Shown here piece by piece: positions 8,343-16,191 of a DNA stretch of 64,000 bases. This DNA is from Glaciihabitans tibetensis. GTDB lineage: Bacteria; Actinomycetota; Actinomycetes; Actinomycetales; Microbacteriaceae. The notes under the pieces were generated by a model. That model was not told where the DNA came from. It saw only the letters and a program-made list of their open reading frames with translations, and did not search any database. The stretch is taken from positions 248,001-312,000 of the forward strand of contig NZ_PVTL01000006.1 in assembly GCF_003003265.1 (NCBI RefSeq), in the 5' to 3' direction. Both the position numbers and the translations under genes were made by a program. Numbering within the stretch: the first letter of the stretch is position 1; every line of letters begins with the position of its first letter.

Positions 8343-9992
8343 TCAGTACCCGGAGAAGTAGTCCGACTTCACCCGCCGCACACCCGCTCGGCGTAGTGCC
8401 TGGCGCAGCGCGGTGACCAGCTGCGGCGGGCCGGAGACGAAGGTGTCCCGTGCGGTCGCGTCCGGCACGGCGTCCAGGAGCATCGGCCCGGTGAGAGGTC
8501 CCGCTCCGATCCAGGTCCAGCTCGCGGGCAGCTCGGTCGGCGCGGTCGGCGACACCAGCAGCACCCGGTGCTCTCCGCGTTCGAGGTGCTCCGCGTAGGC
8601 GATCTCGTCGGCGCTGCTGCTCGAATACACGAGCACGACATCACGCTTTTGTCCGGTGACCTCGAGGTGCTCGAGCTGGCTGATGAACGGTGTGATCCCG
8701 ATGCCGCCCGCGACGAGCAGGAGCGGTCGCGCCTGGTCGCGGGGCAGAACGAAGTCGCCCCCGATGGATGTCGCCGCCACAGTTTCACCCGGATTCAGCT
8801 CCAGCAGCGCGCGTTTGAACGAGCTCGACACCTCGGGTACGCGCAGCCCGAACCGCACAACTCCGGCCGCGCCCGTAGTGGCAGGTGCAGCCGCCCCACC
8901 AGTAACCCCACCAGCAACCCCACCAGTTGCCGTACCCGCAGCCGACCCGCTCCCGACCCCTGGGGCCGACGCGATGCTGAACACCCGGCGCAGCCCGCGT
9001 GGGTCGCGGTTCTTGTGCGGCAGCGTCAGTTCCATGTACTGACCGGGCAGAAACGACAGCCTGCGGTGCGGCTCGAACTCGAACTCCCAGCTGGTGGGGG
9101 TGAGCTGGGTGCGCCCACGGAAGGTGAGACGGATGCCGCGCCGCTGACCCACCGCGAACGCGAACAGGTTGCCCACCACGAGGGCAAGCTCGGGGGAGTT
9201 GTACAACGGACCGACCGAGAACGGCACCGCCAGGAGAACCGCGACGATGGCGGCGAGCACGAGCTGCTGCCAGCGACGCGGGGGCAGCGTCAGCGGTTCG
9301 CTGAGCATAAATCCGGCGAGGAACACGATCGGGTACGACGTGAATGCGGTGCCGATCGAGCCGAGCGTCACGGTAATGAGCACCGCGGCAAGGGCGATGA
9401 ACCCGAGCCCCATGGTCAGCCGGTGGGTGCGGTACAGGATCAGCAGGGTGGCGATTGCGGTGAACGGCAGCATCCACGGCGTCGCGATCCACCAGGCGGC
9501 GAAGTTCAGCTGGAGCAGTCCGACTATCAAGGCCCCGATGGCTGCGGGGTTGAAGATGTGCCGGCGGCGGATGGCGAGCAGGTACTTCGACGCCGACGCG
9601 ATGAGTGCGGCCAGCGCGATGGTGGCCAGCTCCGCGACATCCGTTGTCGGACGAAAAAGGAACAGCAGCAGCAGGCCCGTGATGAGCGACGACTCGACGT
9701 GGGCCCTCGTGCGGAACACCGCCGCAAACAGAATGCTCGTCAGGGAGGTGGCGCCCACCGCGACGACCCCGCTGAGAGCGATCTCCGCCGGAGTGTAGAA
9801 GATGAGCCCGGCCAGCGACAGCACGATGGCGATCGCGGCGAGGACGATCAGGCTGATCACCACGAGCCGGTACATCGTCACCCTGCCGGTCACCCGGTCG
9901 AGTGTCATCTTCAGCCTGAGCGGCACGGAAGTGTCCCGGGCGGCCGGTGGCACGGAGCTCGGAGCAGCGCTGGCTGCAGAAGCGTTGGTCAT
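8343..9992 (-). CDS. Membrane flavin electron-transfer protein: RnfD/NqrB-like domain fused to ferredoxin-NAD(P)+ reductase domain
   Basis: A 549-residue protein. Residues ~40-290 hold about ten hydrophobic helices resembling the RnfD/NqrB membrane subunit. Residues ~295-549 are a ferredoxin-NADP reductase module, with FAD-binding LPGQYMEL and RRVFSIA, NAD-binding VAGGIGITPFISQLEHL, and the C-terminal KSDYFSGY. A Gly/Thr/Ala-rich tandem insert splits the flavin domain at the loop after the FAD motif. It probably moves electrons from cytoplasmic NAD(P)H through the membrane to the FMN-bearing lipoprotein of the same operon. The start overlaps apbE by 4 nt. Function of the fusion is inferred from domains and context. 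Confidence 0.85.
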   Translation of the reverse strand: MTNASAASAAPSSVPPAARDTSVPLRLKMTLDRVTGRVTMYRLVVISLIVLAAIAIVLSLAGLIFYTPAEIALSGVVAVGATSLTSILFAAVFRTRAHVESSLITGLLLLFLFRPTTDVAELATIALAALIASASKYLLAIRRRHIFNPAAIGALIVGLLQLNFAAWWIATPWMLPFTAIATLLILYRTHRLTMGLGFIALAAVLITVTLGSIGTAFTSYPIVFLAGFMLSEPLTLPPRRWQQLVLAAIVAVLLAVPFSVGPLYNSPELALVVGNLFAFAVGQRRGIRLTFRGRTQLTPTSWEFEFEPHRRLSFLPGQYMELTLPHKNRDPRGLRRVFSIASAPGVGSGSAAGTATGGVAGGVTGGAAAPATTGAAGVVRFGLRVPEVSSSFKRALLELNPGETVAATSIGGDFVLPRDQARPLLLVAGGIGITPFISQLEHLEVTGQKRDVVLVYSSSSADEIAYAEHLERGEHRVLLVSPTAPTELPASWTWIGAGPLTGPMLLDAVPDATARDTFVSGPPQLVTALRQALRRAGVRRVKSDYFSGY

Positions 9993-10975
9993 GTAAACAT
10001 CTCCCCTTGGATGTCGCGCGAATACTCCACCGAACCATCGGCGAGCATCCGGACGTACTGAAAGTCAAAGTCGAACGCGGCGGCACCACGGAAAAACAGC
10101 CCGGTCGCCAGCCCATCGGCGTGCATCGTGTGCAGGGCGCTGCGGTGTTGAGTGGGCAGGGTGCCGGCGTGCATTGTGGGCTGGGTGGTTGTAGGCAGGG
10201 TGGTTGTGGGCAGGGTGGCGGATGCCGCGGGGCCCGGCCCACCGGCCGCGGGCACGACCGCCCAGGTAGCGATCACCCGGGTGGTCGGCTCGCCGGTCAG
10301 CGCGTCGAGCACGTGGTGCAGGCCCGAGCCCCACGCCCGGCGGTTGGACGCCGAGGCGCAGAGCGCGGCGTTGCTCAGGGTGTACACACCGATCGCTTTT
10401 GTCGGGTCACGCGGATGCTCGAGCGCGACGCGCAGCGGCGAGCTGCCGCGGTGCACCAGGTCGCCGCTCGCGTCGACCACATATTCGTCCACGCCTGCCT
10501 CGGTGAGGATGGCGGCCACCAGGTCGACCAGATACCCCTTGCCGGCGGCCCCGACATCCAGCAGCACCGGACGCACGGTGGTGAGTCGCTCGCCGTCCCA
10601 CGCCACCGCGTTGTCCCAGGAGGGAACACGCACCGACTCGGGATTCGGCGTGAGCGAGTAGCTGCGGTCGTAGCCGAGATTCTCCAGTCGCGCGCCGACC
10701 AGTGGACTGACCGCGCCGCCCGTGGCCTCGTAGAGGCTCCGATACAGGGCGAACAGCGGGGGAGCGTCGGGCGGGAACTCCCAGACACCGGGCTCGCGGT
10801 TGATGCGGCTGACAAGCGAGTCCGTGCGGAAGCGGGAGTAGGTGCGATCGAAGCTCTCGATTCGCTCCGCGATCGCCGCGACGACCTCAGGCGGGAGCGG
10901 TTCCGGCGTGTCAATGCGCCAGGGCGCGCCGATGGCGTCGAACCGGTGCTGCGCGTGCGGGGTGCTGGTGCGCAT
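9989..10975 (-). CDS. apbE: FAD:protein FMN transferase (ApbE family)
   Basis: A 328-residue ApbE-type enzyme, which attaches FMN from FAD to a Thr/Ser of partner proteins. Recognisable blocks are FDRTYSRFRTDSLVSRIN, the DVGAAGKGYLVD motif (family: DxGxxAKGYxxD), VVDASGDL and SNAALCASASNRRAW. It lies between the FMN-binding lipoprotein and the membrane reductase, which identifies its probable target. The segment between VPAAGG and the C-terminal domain carries an unconserved tandem Pro-Thr-Thr / Met-His-Ala insert. No clear signal peptide is visible, so on which side of the membrane it works is unclear. Confidence 0.9.
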   Translation of the reverse strand: MRTSTPHAQHRFDAIGAPWRIDTPEPLPPEVVAAIAERIESFDRTYSRFRTDSLVSRINREPGVWEFPPDAPPLFALYRSLYEATGGAVSPLVGARLENLGYDRSYSLTPNPESVRVPSWDNAVAWDGERLTTVRPVLLDVGAAGKGYLVDLVAAILTEAGVDEYVVDASGDLVHRGSSPLRVALEHPRDPTKAIGVYTLSNAALCASASNRRAWGSGLHHVLDALTGEPTTRVIATWAVVPAAGGPGPAASATLPTTTLPTTTQPTMHAGTLPTQHRSALHTMHADGLATGLFFRGAAAFDFDFQYVRMLADGSVEYSRDIQGEMFT

Positions 10976-10988
10976 GGGTGCCGACGCT

Positions 10989-11519
10989 TTAGGCGGCGGC
11001 TTCGGCTTTGATGGTCTCGACGGCTTCGTTGAAGCCGCCGCTGGTCAGTGAGGACCCAGCCACACGGTCGACATCGAGGTCGTCGATGTTCTCGCCGACC
11101 ACCACATCGGCGATGCCCTCGGCGAAGTCGGACTGGTAGCGCACCGAGTTGCCGCTGGTGGCGTTCGGCGTGACGGTGACCGCGGTGACGGTGTCTCCCT
11201 CGAGCGTGAGCTCAACGGAGATGCTCTCCGATCCGCCGGGGGAGGTGTACTCGCCCTCGGCGCTGTATGTGCCGTCGGCGTAGCTGCCGGCCTCGGTATC
11301 GGTGCCATCGTCGGAACCTGAGTCGGTGCCGGCGTCTGTCGAGGTGTCGGAGCCGGTCGAGCTCTCCGCGGGCGCGCTCGAGGAACTCGAGTCATCCGCG
11401 CCGGAGCCGGTGTCGGTGGAGGCGGTGCTGTCGTCGGCGGCGCAGCCCGCGAGGCTCCCGATGAGCGAGAGGCCAGCGAGGGCACCAAAGGTATAACGCG
11501 TGCGAAGGGAGATTGGCAT
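10989..11519 (-). CDS. FMN-binding-domain lipoprotein
   Basis: A 176-residue secreted lipoprotein. The signal peptide ends in the lipobox LAGC (lipidated Cys near residue 27). A Ser/Thr/Asp-rich linker spans ~30-85, and the C-terminal ~90 residues are an FMN_bind domain like RnfG/NqrC. The GSSLTSGGF segment is the likely covalent FMN site, with its Thr as acceptor. First gene of a three-gene operon with apbE (13-nt gap) and the RnfD-FNR fusion. A TAAAAT -10-like box and an AGAGGA SD precede the ATG. Expected to be an extracytoplasmic electron carrier. Confidence 0.88.
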   Translation of the reverse strand: MPISLRTRYTFGALAGLSLIGSLAGCAADDSTASTDTGSGADDSSSSSAPAESSTGSDTSTDAGTDSGSDDGTDTEAGSYADGTYSAEGEYTSPGGSESISVELTLEGDTVTAVTVTPNATSGNSVRYQSDFAEGIADVVVGENIDDLDVDRVAGSSLTSGGFNEAVETIKAEAAA

Positions 11520-11646
11520 GGAAATCCTCTGTTTGTTGTTGCCGATTTTAGTTGTCGGTACAAGAAATAAGGAAACACCCCTTTGCTATGGAAATGCCTA
11601 GAGTCCGCTGCCTTTCCGTCCTGCTGGCCCTACGACCGGCCGTGCA

Positions 11647-12285
11647 CTACGATGCGGGATACGCCGAGCCCTTCAGGAGTCTGGCGAGGTGTGCGGCGTT
11701 GGACGCGAGTGATTTTGTAGCGGATGCCACGGCCTCGGGTGTCTCGTCGAGGTCGTTGTAGTCCGTTCCCTGCATCGCTTCGCCGTTCCAGTAGGTTCCC
11801 CCCTGCGACGGGATCGTGAACCCCACGTCGTTGAGCGACTGGTACAGCACGGCGGTGATGTGGTGCGCGCCGTCTTCGTTGCCGACCACTCCGACAACGG
11901 CGACTTTGTCGTACAGGTCAGGGCGGCCCGCGGCATCCATCTCGGACAATTCGGCGTCAAGCCGCTCGAGAACCCGGTGGGCAACGCTGGAGGCCTGGCC
12001 CATCCAGGTCGGGGTGCAGACCACGAGGATGTCGGCGGCGAGCACTTGGTCGCGCAGCGTCGGCCACTGGTCGCCGTTGCCCATGTCGGTCTCAACGCCC
12101 GGCGCAACGTTGTAGTCGACAACGCGCACGCTCGAACCGGTGACGCCATGGCCGGCGAGCTCCGCGAGGATCTGGGATGCCATCAGCTCACTGCTCGACG
12201 GCGCGGGGGAGGGCTTGAGGGAACAGACGAGTGCGAGCGCGCTCAGCGGGGTGGTGCCGGACGAGGTAACTGAAGAGTTTTCCAT
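11647..12285 (-). CDS. NAD(P)H-dependent FMN reductase / flavodoxin-fold protein
   Basis: About 212 residues with a flavodoxin fold of the FMN-reductase superfamily: LALVCSLKPSPAPSSSE phosphate-binding loop, then ILVVCTPTWMGQASSVAHRVLERLD, then VVGNEDGAHHITAVLYQSLNDVGFTIPSQGGTYW. I chose the start at the ATG of MENSSV. The longer frame upstream runs into tandem repeats and gives a basic, unconserved N-terminus. It likely reduces or binds FMN and may support the flavin operon downstream on the same strand, though a ~130-bp gap with its own promoter-like site separates them. Confidence 0.8.
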   Translation of the reverse strand: MENSSVTSSGTTPLSALALVCSLKPSPAPSSSELMASQILAELAGHGVTGSSVRVVDYNVAPGVETDMGNGDQWPTLRDQVLAADILVVCTPTWMGQASSVAHRVLERLDAELSEMDAAGRPDLYDKVAVVGVVGNEDGAHHITAVLYQSLNDVGFTIPSQGGTYWNGEAMQGTDYNDLDETPEAVASATKSLASNAAHLARLLKGSAYPAS

Positions 12286-12334
12286 GGCGGCATTCTGTCG
12301 CCGGTTCCTGAGAATCCTGCTGGCCTGCGCACTG

Positions 12335-12460
12335 GCGCCGCGCGCGAACCGAGGGCGAGTAACCCCGGCACCAGCGCTGCGCGGCAACCGAGTGCGAGCC
12401 CCCCGGCACTAGCGTTGCGCGCGAACCGAGGGCGAGACACCCCGGTGCTACCGCTGCGCG
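12335..12460. repeat. ~39-bp tandem units at the nagA stop codon
   Basis: Three imperfect units (GCTGCGCG, AACCGAGGGCGAG, CCCCGGCAC) lie end to end in the spacer and run into the last codons of nagA, including its TAG. The copied stop triplet is kept in one unit. Confidence 0.8.
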
Positions 12461-13590
12461 ATGCGGCGGCCGTCGGCCCAGACCTCGTCCACTTCCCACG
12501 CCGAGTTCAGCAGCACCGCGTCGGCGACGAAACCGGGGGCGAGGAGCCCGTGGCGGTGTTCAATTCCCAGCACCTTCGCCGGCGTCAGGGTGAGCGCGGC
12601 GACAGCATCGACGGCCGGGATGTGTGCCCGCGTGATCGCCACGCGGAGGGCGCGGTCCTGGGTGAGGGTGGACCCGGCGATGGTGGTGGTGCCGCGGAGC
12701 AGCGCGGTGCCGTCGCGGACGGCAACGTTGAGCGAGCCCAGCCGGTAGTCGCCATCGGTCGAGCCCGCGGCGGCCATCGCGTCGGTGACCAACGCGACCC
12801 GGCCGGGCGCGGAGCGAAAGGTGAGCGCGGCAACATCGGGGTGCACGTGCTCTCCGTCGAGGATCAGCTCGAGGCTGACCCGGGCGTCCTCGAACGCGGC
12901 GACGACCGGACCGGGAGCGCGGTGGTGGATGCCCGACATCGCGTTGAACGCGTGGGTGAGCAGGCGGGCGCCGCGGTCGAACGCCTCCTGCGCGATCGCG
13001 AAGTCGGCGTAGCTGTGTCCGATCGCCACCACAACGCCGGCCTCGACGAGGACGTCGATCGACTCCATCGCGCCCACCAGCTCCGGCGCGATGGTGATCT
13101 GGCGCAGGGTGCCGCGCGCGGAGTTCAGCAGTTCCTCGAGCAGGGCGGGGTCGGGCTCGAGCAAAAACTGGGCGTTGTGCGCGCCGCGGCGACCGACCGC
13201 CATAAACGGGCCCTCGAGGTGGGCGCCGAGCACGAGCGGATCCGACCGCGCGAGATCCGCGATCGCCGCGAGGCTGGCGCGCAGCTCCGCAGGGGGGTTC
13301 GCGACCAGGCTGACGACGCTGCGGGTTGTGCCGTGCGCCCGGTGGGTGGCGAGCGCCCGCACGAGATGCTCGCCGCCATCGTCGAAGGCGAAGCCGCCAC
13401 CGCCGTGGCCGTGCAGGTCGAGGAATCCCGGGACCAGTCGCCGCCCCGCGACATCCACCTGAAAATCAGCGGGCGGATGCTGCGGGCCCGACCCGACCGA
13501 GATGATCGAGTTGCCCTCCACGAGCATCCAGAAGTCGTCGACCTGCCCGTGCGCATCGAGCTTGCGGGCACGGGAGAAAAGAGTAGTCAT
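12448..13590 (-). CDS. nagA: N-acetylglucosamine-6-phosphate deacetylase
   Basis: A 380-residue amidohydrolase that removes acetate from GlcNAc-6-phosphate in amino-sugar and cell-wall recycling. Seen in order: DLHGHGGGGF, the metal-binding HLEGPF, GHSYAD, HAFNAMSGIHHR, the catalytic-Asp motif VTDAMAAAGS, and the C-terminal GLLAPGFVADAV. All key residues are present. A GCAGGAG SD precedes the ATG. No nagB or GlcNAc transport gene is in view. The 3' end lies in a tandem repeat. Confidence 0.95.
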   Translation of the reverse strand: MTTLFSRARKLDAHGQVDDFWMLVEGNSIISVGSGPQHPPADFQVDVAGRRLVPGFLDLHGHGGGGFAFDDGGEHLVRALATHRAHGTTRSVVSLVANPPAELRASLAAIADLARSDPLVLGAHLEGPFMAVGRRGAHNAQFLLEPDPALLEELLNSARGTLRQITIAPELVGAMESIDVLVEAGVVVAIGHSYADFAIAQEAFDRGARLLTHAFNAMSGIHHRAPGPVVAAFEDARVSLELILDGEHVHPDVAALTFRSAPGRVALVTDAMAAAGSTDGDYRLGSLNVAVRDGTALLRGTTTIAGSTLTQDRALRVAITRAHIPAVDAVAALTLTPAKVLGIEHRHGLLAPGFVADAVLLNSAWEVDEVWADGRRIAQR

Positions 13591-13644
13591 GGCCTGGTCT
13601 CCTGCTTCGTTGCGAGGTGAACGGGGTGCTCGGTGCTCTGCTGC

Positions 13645-13690
13645 GAGCCCTACTCAGCGCGAGCCCTACTGAGCGCGAGCCCTACTTAAA
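13645..13690. repeat. Three 16-bp units carrying the purU stop codon
   Basis: Units of GAGCCCTACTSAGCGC are repeated with the purU stop inside the gene-proximal copy. Read on the minus strand, each unit contains AGTAGGGCTCGC, so the TAG stop is present three times. Confidence 0.88.
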
Positions 13691-14539
13691 GATGATGGTG
13701 CGTGCGCGGTCGAGAAGCACCCGGTCTTCGGCAAACCACTTCACGGCCTGGGTGAGCGTGCGGGACTCCTCGTCCTGCCCGATGGCCACGAGCTCCGCCG
13801 GGGTGCGCGAGTGGTCGACCCGCACCACATTCTGCTCGATGATCGGACCCTCGTCGAGGTCGCTCGTGACGAAGTGCGCCGTCGCGCCGATCAGCTTCAC
13901 GCCGCGGGCGTGGGCCTGCTTGTACGGGCTTGCTCCCTTGAAGCCGGGGAGGAAGGAGTGGTGGATGTTGATGATCCGACCGCTGAGCGCCGCACAGAAC
14001 TCCGGCGACAGGATCTGCATGTAGCGGGCGAGAACCACCAGCTCGATGTCGTTCTCCTCCACGACCTGCAGCACGCGGGCCTCGAATGCCGCTTTTTCTT
14101 CTGCGGATGTCACGGGGCGCGACTCAAACGGAACCCCGTAGAACTCGGCAAGCCCAGCCAGATCGGGATGGTTGGCGAGCACAAGCGGGATCTCGACGGA
14201 CAGCTGCCCCGCACGCTGGCGGAAGAGCATGTCGTTGAGGCAGTGGCCGGCCTTCGACACCAGCACGAGCGTGCGCAGCGGGCGACCCACCACGTCCAGC
14301 CGCCAGGTCATCTCGTAGCGCTGCGTGATCGGCTCGAGGGCGGCGCTGAACTCCTCCTGGGAGATCGCGGCCTCGACCTGCAGGCGCATAAAGAAGGTTC
14401 CGGTGTCATCGCTCGAGAACTGTTGCGACTCGGTGATGTTGCCGTTGGCCCCCACAATCGCACCGCTGATGGCATGCACGATGCCCGGGCGGTCTTCGCA
14501 GACGAGGGTCAGGATCCAGTGGGTCGAAAGCTCAGTCAC
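13682..14539 (-). CDS. purU: Formyltetrahydrofolate deformylase
   Basis: A 285-residue enzyme that hydrolyses 10-formyl-THF to THF and formate. An N-terminal ACT domain (WILTLVCEDRPGIVHAISG) is followed by the hydrolase domain with ARYMQILSP, IINIHHSFLPGFKGASPY and the catalytic GATAHFVTSDLDEGPII (His, Asp). I place the start at GTG (MTELSTHW), matching the family length of ~280-290; a longer frame adds 27 unconserved residues. No SD is visible, and a TACTCT box lies 6 nt before the GTG, so the mRNA is probably leaderless. With glyA and folD nearby it forms a folate-centred neighbourhood. Confidence 0.93.
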   Translation of the reverse strand: MTELSTHWILTLVCEDRPGIVHAISGAIVGANGNITESQQFSSDDTGTFFMRLQVEAAISQEEFSAALEPITQRYEMTWRLDVVGRPLRTLVLVSKAGHCLNDMLFRQRAGQLSVEIPLVLANHPDLAGLAEFYGVPFESRPVTSAEEKAAFEARVLQVVEENDIELVVLARYMQILSPEFCAALSGRIINIHHSFLPGFKGASPYKQAHARGVKLIGATAHFVTSDLDEGPIIEQNVVRVDHSRTPAELVAIGQDEESRTLTQAVKWFAEDRVLLDRARTIIFK

Positions 14540-14545
14540 GACACA

Positions 14546-14551
14546 AGAGTA
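14546..14551 (-). promoter_or_regulatory. -10 box TACTCT of leaderless purU
   Basis: TACTCT stands 6 nt (TGTGTC) before the GTG start of purU on the minus strand. This supports the GTG as the real start and a leaderless transcript. Confidence 0.55.
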
Positions 14552-14646
14552 TTGCCCCGGGGTACGCTGGATGTGACGCCGCAGCTGACCGCCGCGTCCC
14601 GCGGGCGGCGAACGCACCACAGCAATCTGGAACGGAATGCCTCGTT

Positions 14647-15915
14647 ATGGGCGCCCCCACCTCAAAGACAGCTCCTGCATCCACGTCTGAATACGCCTTC
14701 CCCTGGGCCCCACTGCTGATCCTCGCGTCCGCGATCTTCGTCGCCGTCACCAGCGAGTTTGTGCCCGTCGGACTGCTCCCGGATCTCGCCGAAACCTTCG
14801 ATGTGTCGGAGTCGCAGGTCGGGCTGCTGGTCACGATCTTCGCCGGGTCGGTCGTTGTCTCCGCGGCGCCGCTGACGGCGCTCACCCGCAACGTTCCGCG
14901 CAAGAAGCTTGTGATCGCGGTGCTCGTGGTCTTCGCCATAGGCAACCTGCTCGCCGCTCTCGCGCCCACCTACACGGTGCTGGTCATCGCGCGCGTCATC
15001 GGCGGCGTCGCCCACGGCCTGTTCTGGTCGATCGTGGGCGCCTACACGGGGTACCTCGTTCCCAAGCATCACCTCGGACGCGCCGTGGCGATCACCAGCG
15101 GTGGTGGCAGCGCCGCGTTTGTGCTCGGCGTGCCGCTCGGCACCGCGCTGGGGCAGGCCCTCGGCTGGCGCCTCACCTTCGCGGTCATCGCCGCCGTCAT
15201 CGCGGTGATCCTGGTGCTGGTGCTGAAGTTTTTGCCCGCAATCAGCCACCGGGTCGAGCTGAAGACGGGCGAGATCGCCGTGCCGATGCGCAAGGACCGT
15301 TCGGTGGTCGGAGTGGTGCTGCTCTGCGTGATCGTGCTCATCACCATGAACGCTCACTACGTCTTCTATACCTACATCTCGCCGTACTTGACGGGCGTGG
15401 CCGGTTTCGACGAGACATCCATCGCCCCGCTCCTGTTCTTGTTTGGAGGCGCGGGCGCGATCGGTCTCGTGATCTCCGGTTTCGTGAGCGACAAGTACCC
15501 GCGGGCAGGCCTCGCGGTCGCGTTCACCGTGGTCGCCGCCTGCGTGCTGGTCATCGCCGTGTGGCACAGCAACACCGCGATCGTGCTCGTGGCAATCGTG
15601 ATCTGGGCGATCGCGTTCGGTGGAGCCCCGGCGATGATGCAGACCCGGCTGCTGCACACCGCGTCGCCCCGCATTCGTGACGCCGCTTCGGCCTGGTACA
15701 CGACCGCGTTCAACGCTGCGATCGGCGCGGGTGCCCTGATCGGCGGCGGCCTGCTCGACAGGTACGGCCTCGAAATTCTTCCCTATGTGGATGTCGCGCT
15801 GCTCCTCATCGGAATCGTCGTGCTTCTCGTCTCCAACGTGATCGTGCGGCGCAGGTCTCTGCCGCGTGACGTGTCGCTGTCGACCGGGTCGATCTCGACG
15901 ATCGGTTCGCCGTAG
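14647..15915 (+). CDS. MFS transporter, AraJ/DHA1-type exporter
   Basis: A 422-residue, 12-helix major facilitator protein. The N-terminal LPDLAETFDVSESQVGLLVTIFAGSVVVSAAP and the RARVIGGVAHGLFWS-like helix 4 motif (seen as ARVIGGVAHGLFWS) are typical of the DHA1 sugar/arabinose efflux and drug-export branch. The A-motif loop (TRNVPRKK) is intact. It is divergent from purU with ~105 bp between them. The substrate cannot be inferred; annotations in this branch range from sugars to chloramphenicol. Confidence 0.88.
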   Translation: MGAPTSKTAPASTSEYAFPWAPLLILASAIFVAVTSEFVPVGLLPDLAETFDVSESQVGLLVTIFAGSVVVSAAPLTALTRNVPRKKLVIAVLVVFAIGNLLAALAPTYTVLVIARVIGGVAHGLFWSIVGAYTGYLVPKHHLGRAVAITSGGGSAAFVLGVPLGTALGQALGWRLTFAVIAAVIAVILVLVLKFLPAISHRVELKTGEIAVPMRKDRSVVGVVLLCVIVLITMNAHYVFYTYISPYLTGVAGFDETSIAPLLFLFGGAGAIGLVISGFVSDKYPRAGLAVAFTVVAACVLVIAVWHSNTAIVLVAIVIWAIAFGGAPAMMQTRLLHTASPRIRDAASAWYTTAFNAAIGAGALIGGGLLDRYGLEILPYVDVALLLIGIVVLLVSNVIVRRRSLPRDVSLSTGSISTIGSP

Positions 15916-15951
15916 CGGAGTCGGTTCTGCGGCTACAGCGGGCCAGGTCCC

Positions 15952-16015
15952 TCGCGACCAGCACATCGGTTGATGCTGCACGGTCGCGACCAGCGCGCCG
16001 GTTGATGCTGCACGC
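15952..16015. repeat. Two and a half 32-bp tandem units before the ZTP riboswitch
   Basis: Two full copies of a unit with TCGCGACCAGC and GGTTGATGCTGCACG differ at four positions; a third copy begins and decays. The CTGCACGGTCGCGACC junction resembles the 5' strand of the riboswitch that follows. Confidence 0.85.
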
Positions 16016-16050
16016 TCGCGACCCACAAACCCGCGTTCGGCTGGTAGTCT

Positions 16051-16132
16051 GCAACGGTCGCAACTGGCGTTGAGATGGGCAACCATCGGGGAGCGACTGA
16101 CACTCGAATTGGCCGTACGCCTGGGCCGATCG
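16051..16132 (+). promoter_or_regulatory. ZTP (pfl) riboswitch upstream of glyA
   Basis: The segment matches the conserved layout of the ZTP/ZMP-sensing pfl motif. The 5' strand has ACTGGCG, then a small hairpin GATGGGCAACCATC, then GGGGAGCGAC, a variable linker of ~20 nt, and the invariant CGCCTGGGC. P1 can pair GTCGC (before ACTGGCG) with GCGAC, and CGCC can pair with GGCG as the pseudoknot. ZTP accumulates when 10-formyl-THF is short, so the switch should turn on folate one-carbon genes. It lies ~60 nt before glyA, with folD next, which are known targets of this class. Confidence 0.88.
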
Positions 16133-16191
16133 GATAGCAGTACGCCGTGACCGCGGCGCAAATGAGTCCAGAGATTGTCATAGGGAGCGCC

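Noticed and set aside
8568-10061. A long plus-strand frame opposite the RnfD-FNR gene
   Set aside because: No signal peptide, membrane pattern or motif; antisense to a protein with clear helices and flavin sites.
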